Positions 15,001-25,000 are shown, numbered from the stretch's first letter. The stretch is DNA of 64,000 bases from Sphaerolaimus hirsutus (GCA_964036195.1 OZ038457.1:21355147-21419146), one strand, 5' to 3'. The notes: generated by a model not told the origin, from the sequence alone. A program made the numbers and translations.

Positions 15001-15176
15001 ACATTCAACATTCTACAGGGCATTTAACAGGGTGGGGGACTGCTCCCAGCCAACCCCAAGAGTCTGGTGCGGGTGCCAACATTGTCGAATGTGGAACCCA
15101 TCAAGAACTCATGCAAAGACAGGGAGTGTATTATGAGCTGGTTAATAGGCAAATGGGTGCCGCCCGTGGCCATTGA
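1..15176 (+). CDS. ABCB-type P-glycoprotein multidrug transporter, 5'-partial, 22 exons, two frame breaks
   Basis: ATP-driven membrane exporter with two halves, each a six-helix membrane domain plus a nucleotide-binding domain. Exons: 1-100, 3677-3869, 3984-4087, 4743-4859, 5092-5288, 5492-5575, 6092-6421, 7085-7259, 7906-8148, 8251-8459, 8511-8675, 8751-8852, 8920-9083, 10352-10484, 12206-12405, 12490-12602, 12674-12830, 13224-13418, 13477-13680, 14032-14178, 14751-14866, 15050-15176 (TGA 15174-15176). The first exon enters in transmembrane domain 1 ([12 protein letters not shown]). NBD1 shows Walker [11 protein letters not shown]-loop SQEPVLF, signature LSGGQKQR, Walker [13 protein letters not shown] and H-loop [10 protein letters not shown] charged linker is in exon 10. 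NBD2 shows [29 protein letters not shown] and VIAHRLST. Exon 8 can end at 7255 (GTAGGT, better donor) or 7259 (GTCGTG, keeps frame). Exons 5 and 13 each carry a one-base frame error, so this is either a recent pseudogene or a set of assembly errors in homopolymers. Sequence is closest in feel to nematode PGPs. Confidence 0.93.
230..700. repeat. A-rich GGAAAATGGAAA tandem array in ABCB intron 1
   Basis: Degenerate tandem repeat of a roughly 12-20 base unit built on GGAAAAcGGAAA, filling the start of the 3.6 kb first visible ABCB intron (101-3676). The open frames here are low-complexity Phe/Ser-rich translations and are not genes. I see no exon in the rest of this intron; 700-3140 shows no gene I can support. 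Confidence 0.7.
3145..3336 (-). mobile_element. Palindromic family-A element (GGGGGCAGTCCC ends) inside ABCB intron 1
   Basis: Inverted repeat of about 190 bases. The left end reads GGGGGCAGTCCCAAGCCC, and the right end is its near reverse complement, ending in GGAACTGCCAC followed by CTG. The interior alternates TGTAAAGTG and TTTACA motifs. It belongs to the same family as the introns at 5289-5491 and 14867-15049, but its GTGGCA (donor-like) end points to the minus strand, so it cannot be spliced in the sense of ABCB. It is simply passenger DNA in a larger intron. Confidence 0.7.
4290..4700. mobile_element. TACCGTATTTCCTCGAAATA inverted-repeat element (family C)
   Basis: Non-autonomous element in ABCB intron 3. 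It begins TACCGTATTTCCTCGAAATA and ends with the reverse complement (TATTTCGAGGAAATACAGTA), with C-runs (CCCCCCC) and CGAAATACCCCC repeats between. Copies or pieces recur in the window near 33178-33595, 35620-35865, 44540-44640, 44920-45010, 46390-46490, 49378-49835 and 50670-51050. Confidence 0.75.
5289..5491 (+). mobile_element. Introner-like family-A element that forms ABCB intron 5 exactly
   Basis: The 203-base intron between ABCB exons 5 and 6 is itself an inverted-repeat element. It opens GTGCCACTCCCAGATC directly after exon-end CAG and closes GGGTCTGGGAGTGCTCTCAG directly before the next exon. Inside are paired motifs (GACATGCAAAGTGTCAAAGG and matching TTTTACATGACTTT). Removing it joins two conserved stretches of the transporter (IDGSEQ and GGVKKK, leading into [10 protein letters not shown]) in phase 0. 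Confidence 0.85.
7629..7870. mobile_element. 242-bp palindromic element with about 50-bp inverted ends
   Basis: Lies in ABCB intron 8. It starts GGAATTAGAGCTCAGCGTCG and ends with the exact reverse complement, CGACGCTGAGCTCTAATTCC. The inverted ends run on through GATTCGACGTGAAATGATGACG. The middle shares phrases (TTACACGAGTGTGGAT, GATAATATAT) with the larger foldback at 16344-16817, so both belong to one non-autonomous family. Confidence 0.8.
9541..10092. mobile_element. 552-bp element with long (about 150 bp) inverted ends
   Basis: Lies in ABCB intron 13. It begins ACAGGGTGCAACAAGTTTGA and ends GCCGCACCCTGT. The arms match over CGAATAACTTGTCACTGGGT, the following TAGTCGGATTAATGTC, and TATGGCTGCGATAGCTCCAC against their reverse complements near 9958-10090. 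No transposase ORF is present, so it is non-autonomous. Long inverted ends resemble Mutator or Tc-type foldback elements, but I cannot assign it. Immediately upstream (9176-9540) is a second degenerate element rich in CTAATAGAAGAAC and GTTCTATTGGAGG, also seen near 34048-34315. Confidence 0.75.
10690..12155. mobile_element. Composite foldback: GGCATCT repeats around a 1-kb palindrome
   Basis: Occupies most of ABCB intron 14 (10485-12205). Two arms of about 314 bases (10856-11169 and 11541-11853) are near-perfect inverted copies; for example GTGTATCATGTGCACAAAAA in the left arm pairs with its complement in the right. A 370-base loop separates them. Outside the arms are blocks of GGCATCTAGACC / GATGCCAAGCGGG repeats (10690-10850, 11950-12150), which recur at 26755-26945 and 28160-28345. 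No coding capacity was seen. Confidence 0.75.
14231..14723. mobile_element. hAT-like non-autonomous element with 8-bp CCCTCACC duplication (family E)
   Basis: Lies in ABCB intron 20, just before exon 21. CCCTCACC precedes it (14223-14230) and follows it (14724-14731), an 8-bp target duplication typical of the hAT superfamily. The body contains GATAGATAGATAGCTG tracts, long G-runs and the phrase GGATAGATAGCAAATCGCTCC. Relatives: 18292-18802, 34471-35017 and 56720-57001, with a piece at about 21166-21440. The 227-codon minus-strand frame here is translated repeat, not a gene. Confidence 0.75.
14867..15049 (+). mobile_element. Introner-like family-A element that forms ABCB intron 21 exactly
   Basis: The 183-base intron between the last two ABCB exons is a whole inverted-repeat element. 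It starts GTGCCACTCCCAGACCCTGT right after exon-end CAG and ends GGGGGACTGCTCCCAG right before CCAACC. Paired interior motifs include GTCATGTAAAATGCC and its complement. Splicing it out keeps frame and joins [12 protein letters not shown] to the conserved tail phrase [12 protein letters not shown]. Confidence 0.87.
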
Positions 15177-15194
15177 GTGCAAGGATGCAGCCTG

Positions 15195-15494
15195 GTGGCA
15201 ATCCCAAGCCCTGTAAAGTGTAAAGTAAAGTGTCAAATACAAAATCAAATGACAATTATCATGCAAAGTGTCAATTGTGTATTTGAAGTTTTTTTCTTTG
15301 TATGCAAATCTTGTGTTTTGTATTGGAATCTTATGCTGAAAAATAACATTTGGATACAAAAACAAAAAGTTTGGATACGAAAAAATAAGATTGGATACAC
15401 AATTGACCCTAACATTACATTTGACACTTTGCATGACAATTGACATTTGACTTTGACACTTTACTTCACACTTTACAGGGTTTGGGACAGCCCC
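15195..15494 (+). mobile_element. Family-A element in the ABCB 3' UTR, flanked by CTG
   Basis: Starts GTGGCAATCCCAAGCCCTGT and ends GGGTTTGGGACAGCCCC, with CTG on each side (15192-15194 and 15495-15497), consistent with a 3-bp target duplication. It is only 18 bases past the stop codon. It has a GT at its left end, but the right-hand flank is CTG, so no AG acceptor arises. This is the unspliced counterpart of the intron copies. Confidence 0.8.
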
Positions 15495-15519
15495 CTGGGG
15501 CGCATGTCGCCACCTCCCT

Positions 15520-15525
15520 AATAAA
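15520..15525 (+). terminator. Candidate poly(A) signal AATAAA for ABCB
   Basis: First AATAAA after the ABCB stop codon, about 345 bases downstream and just past the 3' UTR transposon copy. A second AATAAA-containing stretch lies near 15751-15775. Confidence 0.4.
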
Positions 15526-16343
15526 AGATTTACCTAGGTATAATACAAATAAATATGTCCGCAAAAAGTAGACATTGGCGCCAACGCTAATCCCGCCGCA
15601 CCTAGTAATGACGCCAGTGCCATAAATAACTCCATTCCATTCTTATCCTGGTTACTTCCCTGAATGAGCGGGCAATTGAGGGATCGTTTTGCTGTGTTAT
15701 CGCGTTCTTGTTTTTATTGTTGACAGAATTGGTTTACTGCTAAACTTCTGTAATAAAGTGACTTCCGTCAAATAAAAATGAGTAAAAAAATGACATATAA
15801 GCACCCAATGCAAACATAGGTATACCTATATTGAAAATGTAAATAATTTAGTATTTATGTAAAAAAGGTATAAACGCCACTACAAACAGGTCTGAATATA
15901 CAAGCAAACAATAGCAACGCATGCATAAATGTAAAAAACACACAGCTATTTTTGGCTTGTAAGCTGTCGCTTTAGCATAAGCATAACCCGTGAAAAGTAG
16001 CATCAAACAAATATTTGGTTACAAATACGCATTCATTTTGTTACATCAATTCTACGTTGAGGTTCGCTCACGACACTTTCTGTTGACGTTACTTGAATGA
16101 AAACGTTGTTGGTACGTAAATTGTCATTTTACATTACGCTTTACAATTTACAACACACAACGGCGGAAATCAGTTTTCATAAAAAGCGTGTAGTAACATT
16201 TTTTTACCGTGGCACAGTGCCATTGAAGTGTGCCTCGTTCCGGGCCATACAAATATAAATACTCACTTAAAAAATTTCAAGCCGTAAGAATTTCATCACG
16301 TATTTTTTTTTCCTTTTCCCGAAATTTTGTAATCCCACTTGCT

Positions 16344-16817
16344 TAAGCTGAGATTACAGCGTGACGAACGGAAAATTCCAGCGAAAAATTGATTACATGA
16401 GAGTGGATGATGGTACAGGGCTCAAATTTTTCATGGATAATATATTTAAAAAACTTTTTTGTGTTCAAAACAACGTCAACGGTCACAGCTGGATCGAACT
16501 GAAATTTAGAAAATCGTCATTAGTACTTTCCATCAGGGAACTAATTTCAATTTTGCGTTACCCGATTTTGATTTCAGGTAACGCAAAATTAAAATTAGTT
16601 CCCTGACGGAAAATACTAACGGAAAATTATCATTTTTCAAAATTTCAGTTCGATCCAGCTGTGATCGTTGACGCTGTGTTTTGGACACAATACGAGTATT
16701 GATAGATATATTTTCCAGGAAAAATTTACAACCTGTACCATAATCCACACTCGTGTAATCAATTTTCCGTTGGAATTTTCCGTTACCTATTTTTCCGTCA
16801 TGCTGTAATCTCAGCTT
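16344..16817. mobile_element. 474-bp foldback built of two inverted copies of one element
   Basis: Begins AAGCTGAGATTACAGCGTGACG and ends CATGCTGTAATCTCAGCTT. A second inverted repeat sits at the centre (CGTTACCC...GGTAACG, 16555-16585). Each half carries the phrase TTGATTACA.GAG.GTGGAT, shared with the element at 7629-7870. No ORF of interest; the 201-codon minus frame that crosses it is repeat translation. Confidence 0.75.
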
Positions 16818-17165
16818 TAGCACAGGGTCTGGAACCAGGCCGCGATGAAACACGATGCCGAAGAAAAAAATGAAAGAAAATTGGTAATTCCATTTACGTG
16901 TCACCTCTGGCTCCGCACATTCAGCATACTTGCCAAGGCGCTTTTTCCGGTCTGCGCAAAAACGATTGATTAACCTCATTAAAACATTCTTGAACACCGT
17001 CAAAATACCCGCTGAGAAATACCCGCGTTTACTAGAAAACGACTTCCTGCAGGTCAAAACAACGAAATGAAACACTTTTCGCAACTTTTTATACATTCGA
17101 CAATTATTAAAGCTCTGAAACAAATAAATACATAGCACACTGATAATCAGAGATAAAATGGGTGG

Positions 17166-20100
17166 CTAAAAAGTGGGCGGAGCTACCTGCAAGGGCTGGT
17201 TGGTGCCCTTGGTGGGCTGGAGGTGCGCGTCGGCGAGGTCGGTCATCTTGTCGTAGGCGGCGCACTTGGCGTCCAGCTGCGCCTGGCACCAGGACACCTG
17301 CTGCGCCAGCACGCACAGCTGCGATCTGTGGGGGGTATGACTATCGTGGGCGCGCATCGAATATTGACAATTTTTGCACATTGGATATCGGATATCAACC
17401 ATTTTCCCTATTGAATATCGATATCGTATATCGAGTTTCAGAAAAAATACTCAGATTTTTATAAAAAAGGTGTCAAGAATTCAAAGCACTGCGCAATCTC
17501 AGTTAAGCTCCAGCACCAGAGACACAACAAAACACACTGGCAAAACGAAATTGTTAAAAAGAACAAATACTAGATTTCTCGATATCTCGACCATATTTCC
17601 ACTGGCATACAAACATTACATTGTTTTTCTCATCTAATTCTAAAACACCTCAAAATCAACCAAAAAAATCGCCAAAACCGAACCTTCTTCGCAATCCGGC
17701 GGCGCCAAAAATAGCCGAGTTGACTCGATCAGCCACTTGGGCCCTGTGCGATCCGTCCAACAATTCGCTAAACGGACAGTCGGCCGCATTTTCGAATGCT
17801 AAGAGCGATAAAGTGCGCTCCAAATCACGCAAACACGCCGGTCGCGATTCGCCTGTTTTGAGGATTTGAGCATTTTCACATTTTGAAAATGTGTGGAAAA
17901 TGGAATTTGTAAAATCAGATTTTTTGTGGGAAAAGTTTTTGCTTACAACAGAGTATAAATACAGAGACAAATCAAGTCAAGTGTTCGAAAAACAACCGTA
18001 CGAAACTGAAAAAAAGTTAAAGCAATGAGTGCAGAGTGAAAACGCCAGGCATGGCTCTTGTGTATTATGTAAACCCAGCTTTTTGGCACCAAGCGCTTTT
18101 TGGCACCCCAGCGCCAAGCGCCATGGTGCCAGAGCGAAATAGCGCTATGGCGTACTTTGCATTAGTGCCAATGCCAGGCGCTTTCCTTCTTGCGCCATGG
18201 AAAAATAGCGCCACGCCATAGTGCTTTCAGCCAAACGCCAGTGCCATGGCGCTTTTACATCACTACTCTTGAACAGCGTAGAAATCACACACAGGGGCCT
18301 CCTAGGGGGGGGGCTGGGGGGGGGGGGCTGCCCCCCCCCAAATCGGCCAGCTATCTATCTATCCCGGAGGCCGCTCAGCTATCTATCTATCCCGAGGCAA
18401 AAATTTTGGCTACTACCCAAAAAGCCCCCCCCCCCCAAATCGCTCAGCTATCTATCTATCTGGAGTGGTTTTTGAGAAATTTTGCCGCAATTTTCGCTCA
18501 AAATCACTAATGTTCGCGCCATTTTATAGTTTTTCACCTTCAAAATTGTGCTTTCCGGCTAATTGTACATGGTTATATACCTATTTTTAGCCATTTTATA
18601 CCTACTTTTGGCTACTTTTAACTGATTATTAGCGATTTTTTCCCCTTTATGCCTTCTTAACCTTGAAAAAGCCTATATATTGTGCCCCCGCCAGCCCCCC
18701 CCAAGCCCCCCCCCAGAAAATTTTTCCAGCTATCTATCCCTCCGGAGGAGCGATTTGCTATCTATCCAGCCCCCGCGAGGGCCAAAATCCTGGAGACCCC
18801 TGATAACACAAATGTAAAATCGCCCGCGTTAGACCAAGCAAGTTTTTAGAAAGCTGACCTATCTCGGCTAAATGTTCCTGAGAAAATGCGATCGCAGATT
18901 CCACATTGCCCGAACGAATCAGCTCGATCAGTTCTTGTTGCTGCAAAGAATACACGAATTTAAAAAACCAAAAAAACAACGAAAGTGTAAGAAAACTGCG
19001 TTTAGACGGTTTATCTATGACGACGAAAATTTAGAGCCTTCAGCCATGTTTTCCTAACGAATATAAAACGTTTGACTTCTGTGACACATCGATTTCAAGC
19101 AACCTCGCCACCTGGTATGAACATAATTTCATAGATTACTTTTACCTATAAAATTTTATGATTTTCTTGGGCAATGAGGCTGATCGGTTTTTAAATGATA
19201 TAAAAAAGATATTTTAAAAACATTTCTATCTATTCTAAAAACGGGTGAATTCTAAAAACGAGAATGAACACTGCAATGCCTACCCTGATCTGGAAATATA
19301 GCATCGGCTGGTCGTCTAGCAGCTCCGGCGCCAATTCGTTTATATGGCTTATGGCCTCGCTCATTTTACCTTCCATTATGCACTGTTGGATGCGGATTCG
19401 CGCCTGCGAAAAGGAACATATTTAAATGAAGCAACTTTGGTGCCATGTTGTGTAGATTAGGCTAGGTGCAGAAATTATTGAAATACTATAACGTAGGGTA
19501 ACAGTAACCCGAATTACCGGTAACTGATGAAACGTTACCGGACCATACGGGTAACTACCGGTAAATGGTGAAGGTTTATCGAACTCAGTTCAATTCTACA
19601 CACCTAAACAGAAAAACGTCTCACCTTCACACATTAGAAAAAAAGCAAAAAAAAAACGGGTACAAACTCAGACTTTTAAAATTCAATTTTGCACATGCAT
19701 ATAAGGTACAAAGGGAATCTTGATCCCGAAATTTTAAAATCCCAATCCCGATCCCGAAAAAATTGCCAAAATGCTAAGAGAAAAAGGAGGGAATTATTTA
19801 TTTGTTCTGAGAACTGTGAATGGATTGCCATTGTACCTTTTATACCATTTCTCAGGCATCCATAGTTTTTAGACCTTTTGTGGAGGATTAAGAGAAACCC
19901 CACAACTTTTTTGCCAAAAATAATGACACCCGAAATTATAAATGCCAATCCCGATCTCAAAAAGTCAACCCCGTTTGGACCGTACACGCAAAAATGCACA
20001 TCCACACGCACTCACAAAACGCAACCCCCCGCACAAACCTCCATGTGCGCGTCATCCTCCTGGGGGCACTCCCAGACCCTGTAAAAAGCCCTGTAAAATG

Positions 20101-21729
20101 TCAAATGTTATGCAAAGTATCAAAAGTCATGGAAAATGCCCTACAAAATGGCAACCGAGTTGCCATTTTGCAGGGTATTTTCCATGACTTTTGACACTAT
20201 GCATGACATTTTACATTTTACAGGGATTTTTACAGGGTCCGGGAGTGGCACCTGGGGGTTCTGCGCGCAGTTGTCCGCACTTTGCAAACAGGCGCTGCTG
20301 GCCTCGGAGGTATTCATAGCACCCGCACCCCCATCTTGGGGGGTGTCGCAGAGCGCCTGCAAACTGCGACCCGTGGCTAGGGGGACTCCAGATTCCTCGG
20401 AGAACTTTTCGGCTGCCTCTTTGAAGCCGGCTGGGGGGGGGGGGGGCTTATTGATGGCGTGAGATAAGTCGCACTGTTTAAAGTCGGTCTTACGCTCGCG
20501 TTACAATTTAAGTTGCAATTGCGATAAGAAAACAAATGTTGGCGGCTACCAGTCACGAACCCCGAAAAATGGCATGTAAAGCGGAAATCGTTGGATAAAA
20601 TGCATCTGATATCATCAGAAGACTGTTGAAATGCAATTTCACCAATCACTCAACATTACAGACGATAATTAAATAAAGTCTGCCACTTAACATGTCACTC
20701 AAGGTTGACAAGTTGCGTATTGCGCTCAGCGGCGCATGTGGAATTTGGTGGTACCACCGCCGAAGAAAAGTGTGATGGCGCCATTGGTACTACATCGCTG
20801 AGCTGTGGCACAATGTTTGATTGACCCTACCACCAAATTAGAAACTTTTACCACGCAACTGAAGGTAGTGCACAAAGTGTCAACTAGTGCGCAGCCACCA
20901 AAATTACAGGACAAACTAGCCCCCCCCCCCCACTCACACACGAGCAAATAATCCATGACAATAGCGTTCAACAGAGCGGCGGGCACGTGGTCCCTGCCGG
21001 CACCCCCCGCGCCCTGGACAATCACATCGCCCCAATCGGTTATCGCACCGGCCGGTGCCGCCACGCCTAGAGCCCTGGGGGCAATGCCCAAAGTGGAGGT
21101 GTGAAACGAGCATGTGAGAAGTGAAATGGGGAGTTGAATGTGAAAAGCGACGTGGAATGAGCCAGGGTTCAACATGGGGGTGCTGGGCGGGGGGTACCCC
21201 CCCCCCCCCCCGAAGGCTCCAGCTATTTATTTATCATCGGGCCACTCAGCTATGGAAGGATTTTTCAGAAATATCAACTCAAAGTTTCGCTTAAAATCGT
21301 CATTTTCATACCGGTTTTTAGGTTGTTCCAAAATCACTAACGTGTGAATAATTGCCATTTTCAACAACTACTACACCGTAAAAAAACCCTATAAATTGAG
21401 AGCCCGCGATACCTAAAAAGCCCCCCCCCCAAAAAAAAAAAATAAAATTCAGAGATCTATTTACTTTGCCCCTGATGAGAAGTGAAATAGCTAGTAAAAA
21501 ATTACGCTACTTAAAATGTAACTTCTTATTTCACTCCAAACTTTGCTTAGATTTTACCTGCTATTTCACTTCTCATTTCTCATTTTACATCATTTTTGCT
21601 TTTTACTCGTCATCTCACTTCTCAAATATTTTTACTTCTCAACTTTCGGAATTGGCACCTGGCAGCTTGGGGGCCGCGAAGAGAACCGATACCAGTCGTT
21701 TCGTCTTCGGAACTGGATCGGGACATCAT
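17166..21729 (-). CDS. GID8: GID8/TWA1 homologue, CTLH-complex E3 ligase scaffold subunit, 8 exons
   Basis: Subunit of the GID/CTLH ubiquitin ligase, cytoplasmic and nuclear, bridging the RanBP9-type and RING subunits. Exons in transcript order: 21729-21659, 21074-20938, 20430-20252, 20059-20039 (21-nt microexon), 19403-19284, 18940-18859, 17852-17684, 17325-17166 (TAG 17166-17168). These give 312 codons against about 228 in human. Conserved stretches: LisH-like AIVMDYLLVSGFKEAAEKF, then RIRIQQCIMEGKMSEAISHI and NELAPELLDDQPMLYFQI (CTLH), QQELIELIRSGNVESAIAF, CLRDLERTLSLLAFE, CPFSELLD (CRA), and AAYDKMTDL near the C terminus. The extra length comes from an acidic/Ser-rich N terminus (two adjacent ATGs; I took the first) and a roughly 30-residue Ser/Asp/Asn-rich insert ending exon 3. 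The last exon could continue by splicing, but the stop is close to where the family ends. Introns 1 and 3 are introner-like elements. Confidence 0.9.
18292..18802. mobile_element. hAT-like element, family E, in a GID8 intron
   Basis: Ends CAGGGGCCTCC and GGAGACCCCTG. Flanks ATCACACA (left) and ATAACACA (right) look like an 8-bp target duplication with one change. The body has CTATCTATCTATCCCGGAGG tracts and C/G-runs, as in 34471-35017. It lies in the intron between GID8 exons 6 and 7. Just left (18070-18270) is a GGCGCCATGGCGC-type palindrome (family D). Confidence 0.75.
20060..20251 (-). mobile_element. Introner-like family-A element that forms GID8 intron 3 exactly
   Basis: 192-base intron. 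On the minus strand it opens GTGCCACTCCCGGACCCTGT after exon-end CCCCAG and closes GGGTCTGGGAGTGCCCCCAG before the microexon. The centre is a strong palindrome (AATGGCAACTCGGTTGCCATT-like core near 20140-20170). CAG flanks both sides. Removing it keeps phase 0. Confidence 0.88.
21075..21658 (-). mobile_element. Family-B introner forming GID8 intron 1, with a nested family-E piece
   Basis: The 584-base intron begins (minus strand) GTGCCAATTCCGAAAGTTGA after exon-end GCCAG and ends CCACTTTGGGCATTGCCCCCAG before the next exon. Both ends carry family-B sequence (GAGAAGTGAAATG and related), as in 41668-41900 and 48199-48417. The middle (about 21166-21440) is a foreign block with G/C-runs and CTATTTATTTATC tracts of the hAT-like family E. 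So an introner was later split by another transposon, and the intron kept its original splice sites. Confidence 0.75.
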
Positions 21730-22048
21730 CTTTGATGATGAATCGGGAAAAGTCGAATGTGATAAATACAATTGTAGTGAACTGGGCGTAAGGGAATAGT
21801 GATATATTCAGTGATTTTTGGATCACGTGAGGTTCGAAAAGTGACGAAATTTCGATCGTTTAAAATATACATTTGATGGCGAATAACAATATTCATGATA
21901 ACAATGCGTGAAAAAACGAGCATGTGGTCGCAACTATAACGTTAATAACGGATGGAATAACGTTTTTAACACCCGTTGTTTTCGAATATCGTTGCAACAC
22001 AACAAAACACATATTTTACCCTCAAATAACAAAAAAATCAACCAATAA

Positions 22049-25000
22049 TCACAAAACTGGTTTATCGGCATACTCAAAAACTGGCTGCACACTAAATCCT
22101 TCTACACTTGGTTCAACTAATTCCAGTTTCAATCTATTATGCTGCACATCGCTCGTGTCCAGGGATATGCGCACTGTAATTTTGTCGAACGATCTAATTA
22201 CTCCCGTTTCGGCCCATCGCAGTTCGGCACCGTCGCTGGCTGATTCGGCGAAGGTGAACGGCGCGTCCGAACTGGGATTTGGCGAATCGGGAGTATTCAA
22301 TGGAGTTTATTGAGGGATGTTTGCCTTTCCCTGCCTTTCAATGGAGACTTTCCCGACGTATCTATGCGCTTTCTTTCAACATTTTGATTTTAATGTGATG
22401 AAATAAACACAGATTTATCTAATCACATTTTGTCTCACTTAAGTAAACAATTCTAAAACGATGTGCTCCGTCCTCGACCAATCGCCGCAAATTTTTTTTT
22501 TATTTTCAGACATTTTTCTACAATTATATAACTCTACACACACAAACATACATCGACTTTTGAAAAAAACCCTCCCCACATACCGAATAACGATGGCACT
22601 TTCAAGCCCATAACGCGGTATGAGCACTTGTATAGCATTTTTTCTCACGCTGAGCACATAAGCATCCAAAATTTCTGCACGTTCCTTGAAATAGCGATGT
22701 GTATTTAGCAAAACTGAAGCACGACCGGCATATTGAGCCTGTTTGTGCCTGTAAAGTGGTGGGGGGGGGGGGTTATGAGTGAGAGGGTTATTTATGGGGG
22801 GTGTTGGTTAGGGTTCAAACGGGATTGACTTTTCGGGATCGGGATTGGTTTTTTGAGATTTCGGGATCGGGATCGGGGTTGGCCGGGATTGGGGTCACGG
22901 GATCGGGATCGGGATTGGCATTTTTTCGGGATCGGGATTGGGGTCGTGGGATAGAGATTTTGGCCAATGTTTTGGCATCCACAGTTGTTCATAAAGGTCT
23001 AAAAACACTGTTGGATGACAGAAACGTGGCATAAAATGAACGCTGGGGGTTTGCGTTCACATTTTTGCATGCAAAAACGTCGTTTTTTCACTTTTGATAA
23101 TTTCCACTAATTTTTCCGGGATCGGGATCCCGGACTTTGGAGTTTCTCGGGATCGGGATCGGGATTTGAAAAGTTTCGGGATCGGGACTGCTAAATCCCG
23201 GAATTTCACGGGATCCGGGATCGGGATCGGGGTCCCGTTTGAACCCTAGTGTTGGTATGTTCCAATATTACTTTTTAAGAAGGTTAAAAAGTTTACCGAT
23301 TAAATTTTCGAATACCTAAATCTGATTATCTAATATTCAATATCAGCATCAAAACATTCGAGAAAAAAAGAATGTGATGCGGAATTTGAATCGCACAATT
23401 CAAAAATAATCATTTTACCTGTAATTCAAATTTTCGCAGACTCTGGAAATTGCCAACTGTTCCAACATGGACGGAAATGTTTCGTCCGCACCTGCGGGGG
23501 TTTCGTTTCTATTTTTATGGAAATGGAAATTTTGAACTTTCTTCTACTCAATCCGCTTAAGACAGATGCAGAAGCGTTCAGACTGGATCAGTGTATTTTC
23601 GACTGGTCAGCGATTTTAAAGGATGCATATTATAAAAACAGTTCTACTGAGAGCTCCAGTCGATAAGCTGTTTTAACAAGTAAACCTATAACCGAAAATC
23701 ATTTCCAATTACAAATTAGCTAGTCACGCTGAAGCCTGCTTAATTCTTATTTGACTTGACACTTGACAAAAAAATTCCTGTCACTACTGCACTCGTGGAA
23801 TTGGCACATGGCAAAACTCTCAGGAAGTTTTCCCATGCGTGACAAAGGCGCCTCCGGCGCCAATAGCGCTGCGCTAGTAGACACTGAAATTTGGGAAACT
23901 CGTAAATCTGTTTTTAACACATTTGAATTTACCAAAATGGAAAGTTTCTTAACATTTCACTGTTTCCGGCAATAAATAGTAATTCATTGTGGTAGATTCC
24001 GCAAGTGTGTTCAAAACATACATACTAAATAGTTTCCCAATTCCACTGATATACCATTTACTATCCATTACCCACGCAGCACCTTGGCACGTCGCCAAAA
24101 TCCCAACCCCAACCCCCCTGCGACGCACCAATGGCAGCAGCCAGGAGTCTGTGCACCATGAGGTCAGCGTAGCGTCTGATGGGGCTGGTGAAGTGCGTGT
24201 AGATCGCAGCCGCCAGCCCGTAGTGCACGTAGTCCGCTGGTGCCACGCTCCCTGGGGGGGGGGGTAATTGAGGGGTTGTAAATTCTGGATGAAAAGATTT
24301 GAGCTGATTTTTGTCTACTCGGTGGTTGAACACTAATGTAGGAGCTTTCGAAAGGGATCGATGTACTTTTTCAGCCGTGAACGATTTTGAAGGATGAATG
24401 TTATAAAAGGTTCTACTGCGAGCTCCAAGCGATTCCAAGGATGAGTTCCCAAATATTCCGTAACTCGCAGTACTGACAGATACCTAAATGACTGTGTCGA
24501 TTCATTCGACATGTGCACACGATTTTGCGAACGCAGTGCGTGTCACAGCAAAAAATGGGTGCGTGAAGTGTGTGGAAGTGTGCTCTGTGAAGACACTTCC
24601 ACACACTTCACGAAGTTTTCGGTGAAGTGTCTTCCACTCACTTCACCTGGCTTCACGAAGACCGAAATTCGTGAAGTGCACTTCACGAACCTTTGCAGCA
24701 TACTTTGCATGGTTAGTGAAGTGCCGTGAAGCATCTGGGATACAGTGAAGTGTCTTCACGCCGACATTGCGCGTCTGCGTGAAGACACTTCAGGACACTT
24801 CACCGCGCATCACACACCCACTTTTTGCTGTGTGTGCCACATACCAAATGCGCACACGCAATGAATGCCCCTCCCCCAAAAAACAATTCCAAACAAGTCA
24901 AGTGGCAACCAGCGGCAAAGTACACAGCCTGAGTCATGCAGCGTGTGGTGAGTATCCTGAGCACGGTGTTGAAGTAGGGGTTGTCCTTGACCACGGCGCA

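Larger units (their letters stand above)
15177..17165. other. Gap between ABCB and GID8 3' ends: transposon copies, no gene
   Basis: The convergent 3' flanks of ABCB (+) and GID8 (-). It holds a family-A element (15195-15494), an AATAAA at 15520-15525 and a 474-bp foldback (16344-16817). The remainder (15530-16340, 16820-17165) is AT-rich and shows no gene I can support. Confidence 0.6.

Noticed and set aside
16533-17138. 201-codon minus-strand ORF
   Set aside because: About half lies in the 474-bp foldback element, and a similar translation arises from its other half; no conserved features.
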